This document shows positions 7,846 to 15,398 of a stretch of DNA of 41,562 bases, piece after piece. Under the pieces are notes generated by a model. That model saw only the letters and a list, made by a program, of their open reading frames with translations. It was not told where the DNA came from and ran no database searches. Source of the stretch: an uncultured beta proteobacterium (lineage in GTDB: Bacteria; Pseudomonadota; Gammaproteobacteria; Burkholderiales; Burkholderiaceae_C). Location of the stretch: positions 1 through 41,562 of the forward strand of contig CAISLN010000053.1 of assembly GCA_903886275.1 (NCBI GenBank). Reading direction: 5' to 3'. Each line of letters opens with the position of its first letter. The stretch's first letter is position 1. Position numbers and translations under genes: made by a program.

Positions 7846-9834
7846 TCAGTACTCGATCTTCAGGGTCAGCATGGCTTGTTGCCGGAAGAGGAACTTGTAG
7901 TCGCCGTCTTGGTAGGGCAGTCCCTGGTTCTGCACCACCAGGCCGAGCTCGGCCTTTTTGCCGCCTAGATGCAGGTCCTTGGCCAGACGCAGGTCGGTGC
8001 GCTGCATGGATGCCAACCAGGCGTTGTCGGTGATGGACATCAGCGCCACGTCGTCGGCCTGTTGGTGCATGACCGACAGGTGCCAGCCGGCGTCAAAGTG
8101 GTGCATCAGCGTCAGGCTTGCGGCGTAGCGGGGTGCGCCATGGGCGGTACGAAACCAGGTGGAGCCTCCCCCTGGTGATGCGTTGACCGCAATGAAGGTC
8201 CAGGTCTGCGCCAGCACCAGTTGGGTCTCAGGGCCGAGCTTCCATTGCCCCTGCCACTCGACACCATCGATGGTGTAGTCCTGACCATTCATCGTCGTGC
8301 GGGGTGGCAGGCCGATGCCGTTCTTGTCCATGGTCGCGGCAATGCCATCGCTGATGTGCTCACTGAAGATGCGCACATCGGCACTGACAGCGGAATCCCG
8401 TGGCGCCAAGTGGTAACCCAGTTCACGCGAGAACAACTTTTCCGACTCCAGGGTGCCGTTGCTGTACGTGAAATAACCGGTCGCGTACTGGCGGCTGGGG
8501 TCGTAATACTGGACCCGTCCGTATTTTTCAAAGGCGCTGGGCGGCCTGAAGGCGGTGGACATGCCCGCGCGCAGGGTGTGGCCTGGCAGCAGTTGCCAGT
8601 TCAGCATGATGCGTGGCGACAGGGAGTCGCCGGCAAGGCTGCTGCTCTCGGCCAAGGCCCCGGCGTTGAGCAGCAAGGTATCGCTCAGGCGCCATTCGGC
8701 GCTGCCAAACAGGCGGAAAAAATCGGTCGATACGCCGCCTAGCTGGTCGAACTCTCCGGGGGATTCAATTTTTTCCCGCCGCAACTCTGCACCCCAGACC
8801 GCGCGCAAGGTCGGACTGAAGCGAACGGTGTGCTGTGCCGTCAGCGTGTCAATGCTTTCGTTGCCACCAAAGTCTATCGTTGCCCCGTAGAAGTCCACGG
8901 CCTTCTCGCCAAAGGGCAGGACAAGGTGTGCCAGGAAGGGAAAGCTGTCGCGCTCGGTGCTTTCCGTGTGGGAGGCGCTGAGCGCCAGGTCTTGCGCATC
9001 GTCCAAGGGTGCGCGCCAGTCGGCCTGGACAAATTGCGAGCCCTGAAAGCGCATGCGTGCCGGGTTGCCATACTCGCCTGCCTGGATGCTGCCTCGTCCG
9101 GCATAGATGCCCACGCCGCCGGCGCGCAGATCCAGGTCCGCACCCCGCTCCAGCGCGAAGTGCGAGGAGAAGTTCAGGCGCTCGGTGTGGTTTTTGCCAA
9201 AGGCGCCTTGCAGGCCGGCGTCACTCACGCTGTCGGCGCTGACGCGAAAGCTGGCCTCTGGCGCGCCCCAACCGACGCGCGCGCCCAGGTCCGAAAGATG
9301 GTTGTCGCCGCTCGTCACCGAGGCCGAAGCTCCCATGGTTTCGCGCAGGTCGCGCGAAATGATGTTGACCACACCCAGAAAGGCCCTTGCGCCATAGGTG
9401 GCGGAGTTGGAGCCACGCAGCACCTCAATGCGTTCAATGTCGTCCAGTGCCAGCGTTTGCCAACCCATGCCGGCCGAGCCCTGCAGCAAGCCGGAATAAA
9501 CCGAACGGCCATCCACCAGCACCTGGATGCGGTTGGCCCAGTCGTCGCTGCGGCCATGGTAAGTGGCCATGGGTGCATCGGTCTCGAAAGACGAGGTGGT
9601 TTGGAAGCCGGGCACAAAGCGCAGCACATCGACGACGCTGCGCGCACCCGTCATGCGGATGAAGTCGCGCTCCAAAATGGTGACCGCGCCCGGCGTGTCT
9701 TCCAGCGTCTGGGTCAGGCGCGACACCGATATCACGGTGGGGACATCGGCCAGGTAGTCTGTTTCCGATACGGCTGCGCCCACCGCCTGGGCCAGCAGGC
9801 AGGACAGGCCAACCAGAATTTTCGCTTGCTTCAC
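7846..9834 (-). CDS. TonB-dependent outer-membrane receptor
   Basis: 662-aa precursor, GTG start at 9834 with a clear GGGAG seven nt upstream. This start gives a proper signal peptide (KILVGLSCLLAQAVGA) and removes an implausible extension that would overlap the next gene. The plug domain (about 30-155) shows TPGAVTILERDFIRMTGA, RIQVLVDGRSVYSGLL and IERIEVLRGSNSATYGARAF. The remaining part is a 22-strand-type beta-barrel ending in an aromatic residue (LKIEY), as expected for BamA recognition. It is the first gene of the operon with the binding protein and kinase. The substrate is unknown; siderophore, cobalamin or another scarce ligand are all possible. No Fur box or cobalamin riboswitch was recognised upstream. 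Confidence 0.9.
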   Translation of the reverse strand: MKQAKILVGLSCLLAQAVGAAVSETDYLADVPTVISVSRLTQTLEDTPGAVTILERDFIRMTGARSVVDVLRFVPGFQTTSSFETDAPMATYHGRSDDWANRIQVLVDGRSVYSGLLQGSAGMGWQTLALDDIERIEVLRGSNSATYGARAFLGVVNIISRDLRETMGASASVTSGDNHLSDLGARVGWGAPEASFRVSADSVSDAGLQGAFGKNHTERLNFSSHFALERGADLDLRAGGVGIYAGRGSIQAGEYGNPARMRFQGSQFVQADWRAPLDDAQDLALSASHTESTERDSFPFLAHLVLPFGEKAVDFYGATIDFGGNESIDTLTAQHTVRFSPTLRAVWGAELRREKIESPGEFDQLGGVSTDFFRLFGSAEWRLSDTLLLNAGALAESSSLAGDSLSPRIMLNWQLLPGHTLRAGMSTAFRPPSAFEKYGRVQYYDPSRQYATGYFTYSNGTLESEKLFSRELGYHLAPRDSAVSADVRIFSEHISDGIAATMDKNGIGLPPRTTMNGQDYTIDGVEWQGQWKLGPETQLVLAQTWTFIAVNASPGGGSTWFRTAHGAPRYAASLTLMHHFDAGWHLSVMHQQADDVALMSITDNAWLASMQRTDLRLAKDLHLGGKKAELGLVVQNQGLPYQDGDYKFLFRQQAMLTLKIEY

Positions 9835-9840
9835 TTTGCA

Positions 9841-9870
9841 CTCCCGCAGAGGCGCCAAAAGGCTGGCGCC
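9841..9870 (-). promoter_or_regulatory. Leader hairpin plus Shine-Dalgarno of the TonB-receptor operon
   Basis: GGCGCCA/TGGCGCC stem (9851-9870), then GGGAG (9841-9845) before the GTG start at 9834. The hairpin lies just 5' of the ribosome-binding site and could modulate translation. This is inference only. Confidence 0.35.
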
Positions 9871-9937
9871 CAGGTCCATCTTAAAGTGCTTATGGGTGCT
9901 AAAAACGCAGCATGCGTGTTTACTCGCCTCTGTGGCC

Positions 9938-10636
9938 TCAGTGCCGCTGGGCAAAGGCCCGCATGTGGAAGGCCGCGTGTTCCTCTGTGTAGCGCAGCTC
10001 GGGTGCCACCGGGCAGGCGCGCCTGGCCAGGCAAGCACTCTGCATGCAGTGCGCGCCCTGGCTGGAGTGCAGATGGCTGGCGCAAGCGTCCAGCAAAAAT
10101 GCCGCACCGGTGTAGGCACCTACCGGGCAGGCCTGTAGACAGGGCTGGCCGCTGCAACTGAGGCAGAGGTCGGCGGGCTGCGCGGTGGTCTGGCTTGCAG
10201 GCGCGAGCGGCAGCGCCAACGCAAAGCGGTAGGCATGCCACAGGCCATGCTGCGGGTGGATGCGCAGCATCATGGGGCTGGCTTGCGTGGGCTCCGAGCG
10301 ATCGGCCCAGCGCTGGAACGGGTGGTAGGGCGGACCGTCAAAGGGGAACAGCGCGATGCCGCCAAAACGCGCCGCCAGTTCCTCGCCGATGGCGCGGCTC
10401 CAGCGGTCCAGCGGATCGCTCTGGCCGTCGCTGAAAAAAGCCGAGGCCTTGAAGTGCGGCCAGAAGCCCGAGCCGATCACACCGACCATGCAGACGCTGG
10501 CTGCAGCCTGGCCATTGCTCAGGGTGGATAGGGCGTCTTCAGACACCGGTGCAAAGCTGCCGCGCAGGGCCAGGCCATGGGCGGACAGTGCCACGCGCAA
10601 ATCGTCGTGGGTGCCTTTATTGGCCAAGTGAGACAC
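9938..10636 (-). CDS. 4Fe-4S ferredoxin-type protein, unknown function
   Basis: 232-aa protein. The C-terminal third carries a cluster-binding signature CLSCSGQPCLQACP (C-x2-C-x4-C-x3-C, about 162-175) and further cysteines (HCMQSACLARRACPV, about 199-213), so one or two [4Fe-4S] clusters are likely. The N-terminal part (GVIGSGFWPHF, DPLDRWSRAIGEELA, PYHPFQRWA) recalls the cobalamin-free ferredoxin-like relatives of epoxyqueuosine reductase seen in Burkholderiales, but it is shorter than QueG and I would not assign queuosine synthesis. The start is uncertain: the GTG at 10636 lies inside the truncated HEPN remnant, so a deletion may have removed the native 5' end. Confidence 0.65.
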   Translation of the reverse strand: MSHLANKGTHDDLRVALSAHGLALRGSFAPVSEDALSTLSNGQAAASVCMVGVIGSGFWPHFKASAFFSDGQSDPLDRWSRAIGEELAARFGGIALFPFDGPPYHPFQRWADRSEPTQASPMMLRIHPQHGLWHAYRFALALPLAPASQTTAQPADLCLSCSGQPCLQACPVGAYTGAAFLLDACASHLHSSQGAHCMQSACLARRACPVAPELRYTEEHAAFHMRAFAQRH

Positions 10637-10709
10637 CGTCTACAAATTCACGGCCAGACGCGATGGCGCCTAAGGCATCAAGCAGCAGCTTGGGCGCTTT
10701 GTTGGTCAT
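10617..10709 (-). pseudogene. Truncated HEPN (DUF86-like) partner of the MNT gene
   Basis: An ATG at 10709 opens a 30-codon frame that overlaps the last 32 bp of the nucleotidyltransferase gene. It reads MTNKAPKLLLDALGAIASG and ends FVDGVSLGQ-stop. This matches the start of DUF86/HEPN proteins (P.LLLDAL.AI......V.G.S...) and the usual MNT-HEPN overlap. A complete HEPN protein is about 110-140 aa with an R-x4-6-H motif, which is absent here. The frame ends at TAA and runs straight into the 4Fe-4S gene, consistent with a deletion that removed most of the HEPN gene. Confidence 0.5.
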
Positions 10710-11007
10710 ACAAAGGAATACGGTTGGCGTTGACGGCATCCAGGAAATAGGGGTTGCGAATGTAGCGTGGATTGACCAGGTCCACATGCCGCCCCAGCAA
10801 CTGCTCCAGCCCATCTGCCAAGGCCATCCAGCGCTTGGCGCGGGAGCCTGGCGTCTGCGGGTCCAGTTCCACCAGAAAATCATAATCACTGGATGCGGGG
10901 TTGAATTCTGTTCCCGTGGCCGAGCCGAACAACTCCAGATGTGCAACACCGTTCGCCTCGCACAAGGCGGCGATCTGCTTGAGACGGGGAAGCAAAGAGG
11001 CGTGCAT
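10678..11007 (-). CDS. MNT-type minimal nucleotidyltransferase (MNT-HEPN antitoxin-like)
   Basis: 109-aa nucleotidyltransferase of the Pol-beta superfamily. It has the G-S signature LELFGSATG followed by the metal-binding S-D-Y-D-F-L-V motif, about 15 residues later, and a later D in HVDLVNP. In MntA-HepT (MNT-HEPN) modules such proteins AMPylate and neutralise the HEPN RNase. Here only a 30-codon HEPN remnant follows, so the gene looks like an orphan antitoxin. The ATG at 11007 is preferred. A TTG at 11025 would overlap the stop of the hydantoinase gene by 8 bp, suggesting coupled transcription with it. Confidence 0.75.
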   Translation of the reverse strand: MHASLLPRLKQIAALCEANGVAHLELFGSATGTEFNPASSDYDFLVELDPQTPGSRAKRWMALADGLEQLLGRHVDLVNPRYIRNPYFLDAVNANRIPLYDQQSAQAAA

Positions 11008-11017
11008 GGACCGATTA

Positions 11018-13075
11018 TCAGCCAAGCACTGCCCGAGCCGTTTCCCCCGCTTTGGTCAATGGTGCACCCGACGCGGTGGCGGTGACGATGGCCTCGAAAA
11101 ACATATTGCCGTCGATGTCGTTGTTGACCTGGTTGTCGCTCTGGCTGAAGGAGACCGTCACGCCATCGGCGCCAGCGTCCAGGGCATTCTGCGTGGCCTC
11201 GGTAGCGGCCAGTTCCTTGGCTTGGGCGATTGCAGCTTCGACGCCAACAAAGTCTTTCGGCCCGCCCTTGGTGTAGACCCGGAAGGTGCCGCGCACCGGT
11301 TGCGTCACCGTGATGTGGATGCGCTGCGACACCTCGCCCAGCACCGCGCCCACCGCGTTGGCGACCTCGGCGTACTGCGGCACCACCAGTTCCATGCCCA
11401 GTGCGTCGGCCACTGCCGGGTAGTAGCTCGAAGCGGGCGCGCCCACGGCTACCAGCGGCATGTCGGGGGCGAAGCGCAGCGAGAAGACCGATGGGGGGGT
11501 AGTGGTATTTTTGCTGCCGTTCGTGCTGCGGCCCTGCAGCGCCATCTGCGTCAAGAGTGCGGCCATATTGCTGGCGCGGTCCTCGTTCATCTGGCCGGCG
11601 TCGTTCAGTCCGGCCTCGATCAGCTTTTGGCAGATGGTGGAGAGCACCAGGTCCACCACCTGGCGCGAGGGTGCAATCGCATCACCCAGGGTCCAGGTGC
11701 CCAGACCGTACATAAAGCGCATCTGGCGGGCCCAGACCCGTGCGGCAAGCGTCGCCGCCGCCTGGCTCCAGTGCGTGGCCATGCCCAGCACATGGGCCGC
11801 GTCGCTGGGCGTGAAGCCGCTGTAAATCGCCAGGCCCTTGCGCTCCAGCCGCGCCAAGGCGCGTGACAAGGGCCGGTCTTCGATGTTGCTGCGCTCCAGG
11901 TCCACCGGGCCTTTTGCCAGGCGGTCCCAGGCGCGCAGTTCGTCATCGGGCAGGCGGCCAAGCAGCGCTTCGTCGCTGTGCAGGCGCAGCGCAAAGCGGA
12001 TTTGGCTGCCATGCGGCGACTCGTTTTGCTGGCGCTCCAGCACCGGCAACACCTCCGGGTGTTCATGCGCCAACAGGCTGATGGGCACGACGCGGCGCGG
12101 GCCTATGGCCAGGCCCTTGCCGCCCAGGAATCGCACCTCGCTGTCGCCGCCCAAGCCAATCGAATACACCTTGACCGCCTCCACCATGGGCCGCCAGTCG
12201 CCTATCAGCGCGCCGTCCACGCTCAGCTCGGGCCGCCCGTTGCGCACCACCGCAATGTCGGTGGTGGTGCCGCCCATGTCGGCGACGATGGCGTTTTGCA
12301 CACCGCTCAAAGCGCAGGCCCCAATCACGCTCGCCGCCGGGCCTGACAGCACCGTGCCGACCGGGCGCGCAAGCGCACTGGCCGCATTGATCAGCGTGCC
12401 GTCGCCCTTGACGATCATCAGCGGCGCGTCGATTTTTCGCACATGCAACGTACGCTGCACCGAATCGATCAGCGCCTTCACATGGGTGATCATGCGGGCG
12501 TTGAGCGCCACCGTCATGGCCCGGCGCGGCGCGCCCAGGCTCGACGCTAACTCATGGCCGCAGGTGACCGGTTTGTCTGTCAGCGCACCCACCCATGCGC
12601 GCAGCTGCAGCTCATGGGCCGGATTGCGCACCGCAAAACTGGCAGAGATGGCGAAGGCACTGACGCGTGGCGCGTGCTGCAGGATGGCCGCCTTCGACGC
12701 CTCTTCATCGAGCGCTGTGATGGCGTTGCCACCGGCGTCATGCCCACCGGGCAGCGACACAATCGCCTCCATCCCCAGCAGCTCCACCATCCCACTCGCT
12801 TTAATCTGTGCCGCGTCATAGCCGGCCAGCAGCACGCACACGGGCGATCCCTTGCCCTCGACCACCGAGTTGGTGGTAAGCGTTGTGGACAGCGACACCA
12901 GCGCCACCCGGTCCAGGGCCGCTTGCGGCAACTTGTCCAGCGCAGCGCCTATGCCCACCGCCAGATCAAAGCGCGTGGTCAAACTCTTGGCCGCCGCGAT
13001 GACCTGTTTGCGGTCGTCCAGCAACACCGCATCGGTAAACGTGCCGCCGGTATCTATGCCGAGGAAGTAGTGCAT
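11018..13075 (-). CDS. hyuA: Hydantoinase/oxoprolinase family protein (HyuA type)
   Basis: 685-aa protein with the HyuA N-terminal ATPase signature FLGIDTGGTFTDAVLLD (4-20) and the second ASKHA-type motif IVADMGGTTTDIAVV (about 268-282), next to GPAASVIGA. The family includes ATP-dependent N-methylhydantoinases, 5-oxoprolinases and acetophenone/acetone carboxylase subunits. Most work with a HyuB subunit. None is encoded in the window, so the gene is either one of the stand-alone members or its partner lies elsewhere. An N-methylhydantoinase would yield N-carbamoylsarcosine and thus feed the sarcosine pathway downstream, but this is speculation from context. Confidence 0.8.
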   Translation of the reverse strand: MHYFLGIDTGGTFTDAVLLDDRKQVIAAAKSLTTRFDLAVGIGAALDKLPQAALDRVALVSLSTTLTTNSVVEGKGSPVCVLLAGYDAAQIKASGMVELLGMEAIVSLPGGHDAGGNAITALDEEASKAAILQHAPRVSAFAISASFAVRNPAHELQLRAWVGALTDKPVTCGHELASSLGAPRRAMTVALNARMITHVKALIDSVQRTLHVRKIDAPLMIVKGDGTLINAASALARPVGTVLSGPAASVIGACALSGVQNAIVADMGGTTTDIAVVRNGRPELSVDGALIGDWRPMVEAVKVYSIGLGGDSEVRFLGGKGLAIGPRRVVPISLLAHEHPEVLPVLERQQNESPHGSQIRFALRLHSDEALLGRLPDDELRAWDRLAKGPVDLERSNIEDRPLSRALARLERKGLAIYSGFTPSDAAHVLGMATHWSQAAATLAARVWARQMRFMYGLGTWTLGDAIAPSRQVVDLVLSTICQKLIEAGLNDAGQMNEDRASNMAALLTQMALQGRSTNGSKNTTTPPSVFSLRFAPDMPLVAVGAPASSYYPAVADALGMELVVPQYAEVANAVGAVLGEVSQRIHITVTQPVRGTFRVYTKGGPKDFVGVEAAIAQAKELAATEATQNALDAGADGVTVSFSQSDNQVNNDIDGNMFFEAIVTATASGAPLTKAGETARAVLG

Positions 13076-13299
13076 GGGAAATCAATCATAAATTCGGTGC
13101 CGTCATGGTGCCGGATAACTGGGTGAACGGGTGGTGGGAATGCGTCTGTATTTTTGCCAGAAACGAATGGCCCATTGAAGGGCGTCGTTACGGGTTTGCT
13201 TGCGCAAAGGACTGGGCGGGATCGGATGGACGAGATCTTGAAAGACTACGAAAACAGACTTTCGCTGCACAATTCACTATTTTTTGAAGGAGACCTCCA
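13076..13299. other. Intergenic region 5' of the effector module
   Basis: 224 bp between the divergent hyuA and effector-module genes. Short open frames here lack family resemblance and ribosome-binding sites. A convincing AAGGAG lies at 13287-13292, serving the gene at 13300. The stretch becomes AT-richer toward its right end, and no promoter could be assigned firmly. Confidence 0.4.
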
Positions 13300-13542
13300 A
13301 TGGCGCAACAGTCCTTACATCCAGCGTTGGAAGGCGCGCGCACCTTCAAGGGAGGTGCGGTGCGTGTCAAAAATGGATGCGTTGGCGAACTAGGGATGCC
13401 TGCGGCCATCGTCGGTGATGCGCTTGTGTATCCAGACAGCCGTGAGGCAACGGTCACATCGGGCGCCGGCTTGGGCCGGATGTTCGATGGCCTGTTCGAT
13501 CAGTACTGCACCTATCAAACCAAGGAGGGTAGACATGGCTAA
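13300..13542 (+). CDS. Small protein upstream of the PAAR effector
   Basis: 80-aa protein with a good AAGGAG ribosome-binding site 8 nt before the ATG. Its central part (GGAVRVKNGCVGELGMPAAI, then VGDALVYPDSREATVTSGAG) has the PAA-x-VGD and G-repeat look of PAAR-like or spike-tip sequences, but I cannot place it firmly. Its end overlaps the start of the PAAR-lysozyme gene by 8 bp, so the two are probably co-translated. It is too short for a DUF1795/DUF4123-type effector chaperone. It may be a spike accessory or a reduced PAAR-like tip. Confidence 0.6.
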   Translation: MAQQSLHPALEGARTFKGGAVRVKNGCVGELGMPAAIVGDALVYPDSREATVTSGAGLGRMFDGLFDQYCTYQTKEGRHG

Positions 13543-14701
13543 TTCCACTGGTCCCAAGCGGGGCATGATCGTTGTAGGTGACAAGACCACGGCAGGCGGC
13601 GTGGTGATCGAGGGCTCCCCCAAGAGTTCAGTGAAAGGCAAGGCTGTGGCGCTAGAAGGGCACGCGATCCGTTGCCCCGTCTGTGGCACGGTCGGCCACA
13701 TTCAACTCATGCCGCCGTTTGCCGGTGCGCCCGTGGATGGCGTGGAAATTGCGTTGAGCGATGACCTATGCATCTGCGCTTGCAACCCGCCGCCCAGGCT
13801 GATTTCCAGCAACGTGGGGTTTGCAACACATGGGTTTTCTGCAGAGGAGCTGGGCGACCCGGCTGCGGCTCCGTGGCTGGTACATGCTGGGCACGACCCG
13901 GCTGAATACGCGCTACCGTTTGACGAACAGTTTTTGCTGCAAGATTCCAATGGAAAGCCCTTGGCAGGTGTGTATTTTTCAGTCAAGCTGCCGACGGGAA
14001 AGATCGTGCATGGCACCACCAGCAGTGGCGGGCTTACTGAGCGGTACCAGACCGAAGGCGTGGCCCACATTGAGGTGTATCTCGGTCATATCGGTGTCAA
14101 GTTCCCGGCGCCTTTGGCCAAGGCGACAACCAATATAAAGCCGGGTTCAGTTGTAGTGGCGAAGTCGGAGCGCTTGGGTAAGCCGTGGAGAATTTCTGAG
14201 AGCGGATTAGCATTTCTTGGACAGTTAGAAAGTGGCGTTCTCAATGGGAAGTTCAATGGATACGAAGTTATCCAAGGAATGATTACGGAGGTCTACGACG
14301 ATGGAACAGGAATTTTGACTGTCGGTCTTGGGCATCGCGTTTATTCAGAAGACAAACTGACTAAAGGTGAAAAAATCAGCGTGGAGCGCGCGCAAGATTT
14401 TTTAAGAAAGGATTTATCCCGTTTCGAATCTGCCGTCAATAATTTGACGATGGTTCCATTGCATCAATATGAATATGAATATGATGCATTGGTGTCTATC
14501 TTATTTAATACCGGAGCAGAACGAGGGAAACATGACTCTAGCCCAAAGACAAGAGCGCAACGCGTAGCGGATATTGTAAATATTGGATGTTACAAAAGTA
14601 CGTCTGAGTCGCTTGCTGAATTCTTTATTGATTTGGTGAAATGGAGGCGGGCATTGGAATCAAAACTATTTTCAACAGGTGTCTACAATGCGAAACATTA
14701 G
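13535..14701 (+). CDS. PAAR-domain lysozyme (probable type VI secretion effector)
   Basis: 388-aa three-part protein, AAGGAGGG just before the ATG. Residues 1-92 form a PAAR domain (GDKTTAGGVVIEGSP, later CPVCG) that would sharpen the VgrG spike. Residues 125-195 form a beta-rich linker common in such effectors (FLLQDSNGKPLAGVYFSV). Residues 235-388 form a T4-lysozyme-like GH24 domain (VYDDGTGILTVGLGH; C-terminal WRRALESKLFSTG). Aligned by eye to T4 lysozyme, Asp20 and Thr26 are kept (D256, T262), but the catalytic Glu11 position is Gln (Q247). Expected role: muramidase delivered into the periplasm of competitors. No T6SS structural gene is in the window. The 3' half is clearly AT-richer than the PAAR half and the flanking genome, indicating recent toxin-domain exchange. 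Confidence 0.8.
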   Translation: MANSTGPKRGMIVVGDKTTAGGVVIEGSPKSSVKGKAVALEGHAIRCPVCGTVGHIQLMPPFAGAPVDGVEIALSDDLCICACNPPPRLISSNVGFATHGFSAEELGDPAAAPWLVHAGHDPAEYALPFDEQFLLQDSNGKPLAGVYFSVKLPTGKIVHGTTSSGGLTERYQTEGVAHIEVYLGHIGVKFPAPLAKATTNIKPGSVVVAKSERLGKPWRISESGLAFLGQLESGVLNGKFNGYEVIQGMITEVYDDGTGILTVGLGHRVYSEDKLTKGEKISVERAQDFLRKDLSRFESAVNNLTMVPLHQYEYEYDALVSILFNTGAERGKHDSSPKTRAQRVADIVNIGCYKSTSESLAEFFIDLVKWRRALESKLFSTGVYNAKH

Positions 14702-15152
14702 TTTTTTCATGTATTTTATGTCTTGCATGTTTGCGTTTGCAGGAAATGATATTCCAAGCTACAAAGGCAGGCAATCTTCAGATTTGTTTTTTAAAGGAAA
14801 AACCGAAGAACAAATTTTGGATGATTGTGTAAATAATCAGTCTACGCTGGTTGTAAACTTTTGCGAAAAAAGAAAATTTGAAATGGCAAGCAGGAAGTTG
14901 AAGGTATTATTTTCAATACAACTTAAAGCTACGAAAAAAAATGATATTTCTCTCAGAGGAAATGGTCTTCCTGCTGCTTCTGCATACTTCATATCATCGC
15001 AAATTAGCTGGTTAAAATACAGGGACGACACTTGCGTGTTTGAATATTTATACTCGGGTAGCGGTACAATTAGAGGTGTAGAATACTTTTCTTGTCTTCT
15101 CAAGATGACAAATAGAAGAATAGAAGAATTGTCTGACGAGTCGAGTGAATGA
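14688..15152 (+). CDS. LprI-like (DUF1311) periplasmic immunity protein 1
   Basis: 154-aa protein with a signal peptide (MRNISFFMYFMSCMFAFA) and a mature part of LprI/DUF1311 type: spaced cysteines, FE-A---L near residue 65, W-KYRDDTC and a terminal RRIEEL. LprI of mycobacteria inhibits lysozyme, so an immunity role against the overlapping lysozyme effector is likely. The start codon overlaps the effector's end by 14 bp. The gene is AT-rich, unlike the chromosome around it. A GTG at 14679 could add three residues. Confidence 0.75.
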   Translation: MRNISFFMYFMSCMFAFAGNDIPSYKGRQSSDLFFKGKTEEQILDDCVNNQSTLVVNFCEKRKFEMASRKLKVLFSIQLKATKKNDISLRGNGLPAASAYFISSQISWLKYRDDTCVFEYLYSGSGTIRGVEYFSCLLKMTNRRIEELSDESSE

Positions 15153-15223
15153 AAATTCGTAAACCGCCAGGAACGCTATGCGCAATTTTCAGCAGTTGGC
15201 TGTTTGGTTGGTTTAAAAAATAA
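15149..15223 (+). other. 24-codon ORF coupled to immunity gene 1
   Basis: Starts at an ATGA overlap with the stop of immunity gene 1 and encodes a short basic/hydrophobic peptide (MKIRKPPGTLCAIFSSWLFG..KK). It has no recognisable family. It may be a real small peptide or debris of a degraded module. Confidence 0.25.
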
Positions 15224-15267
15224 TGAGTGCAACGCTTTTTCTTCACCGCAACCTATGAGATGCACCA

Positions 15268-15351
15268 ATGAATGCAAAAAGTGCTCTGTTCTTTCTTCTT
15301 GCCATGTTGGTTGCCGGTGCGAATGCCGCTTGTTTGGTGTGTGGCGAGTGA
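15268..15351 (+). pseudogene. Orphan signal-peptide fragment (broken immunity gene)
   Basis: A 27-codon frame encodes an almost perfect Sec signal peptide (MNAKSALFFLLAMLVAGANA) followed by only ACLVCGE and a stop. It lies between two LprI-like immunity genes that each begin with a signal peptide. The simplest reading is the 5' end of a third immunity gene, truncated where the toxin-tip remnant joins. Confidence 0.4.
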
Positions 15352-15398
15352 GTGAAGCAGCCCTTTTCAAAACAGGTACATACAATGCGAAGCACTAG
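15342..15398 (+). pseudogene. Lysozyme toxin C-terminal tip remnant
   Basis: Eighteen codons read WRVSEAALFKTGTYNAKH-stop, matching the effector's own end WRRALESKLFSTGVYNAKH. RVSEAALF is the usual closing motif of GH24 lysozymes. The next immunity gene overlaps this tip by 14 bp, exactly as in the intact pair. No PAAR or catalytic part precedes it, so this is the residue of a former effector gene. Confidence 0.7.

Noticed and set aside
9835..9937. Cobalamin riboswitch upstream of the TonB receptor
   Set aside because: The B12-box and conserved core could not be found; only a short hairpin near the ribosome-binding site.
13105..13393. Two short open frames 5' of the effector module
   Set aside because: No ribosome-binding site or family resemblance; they overlap the well-supported gene at 13300.
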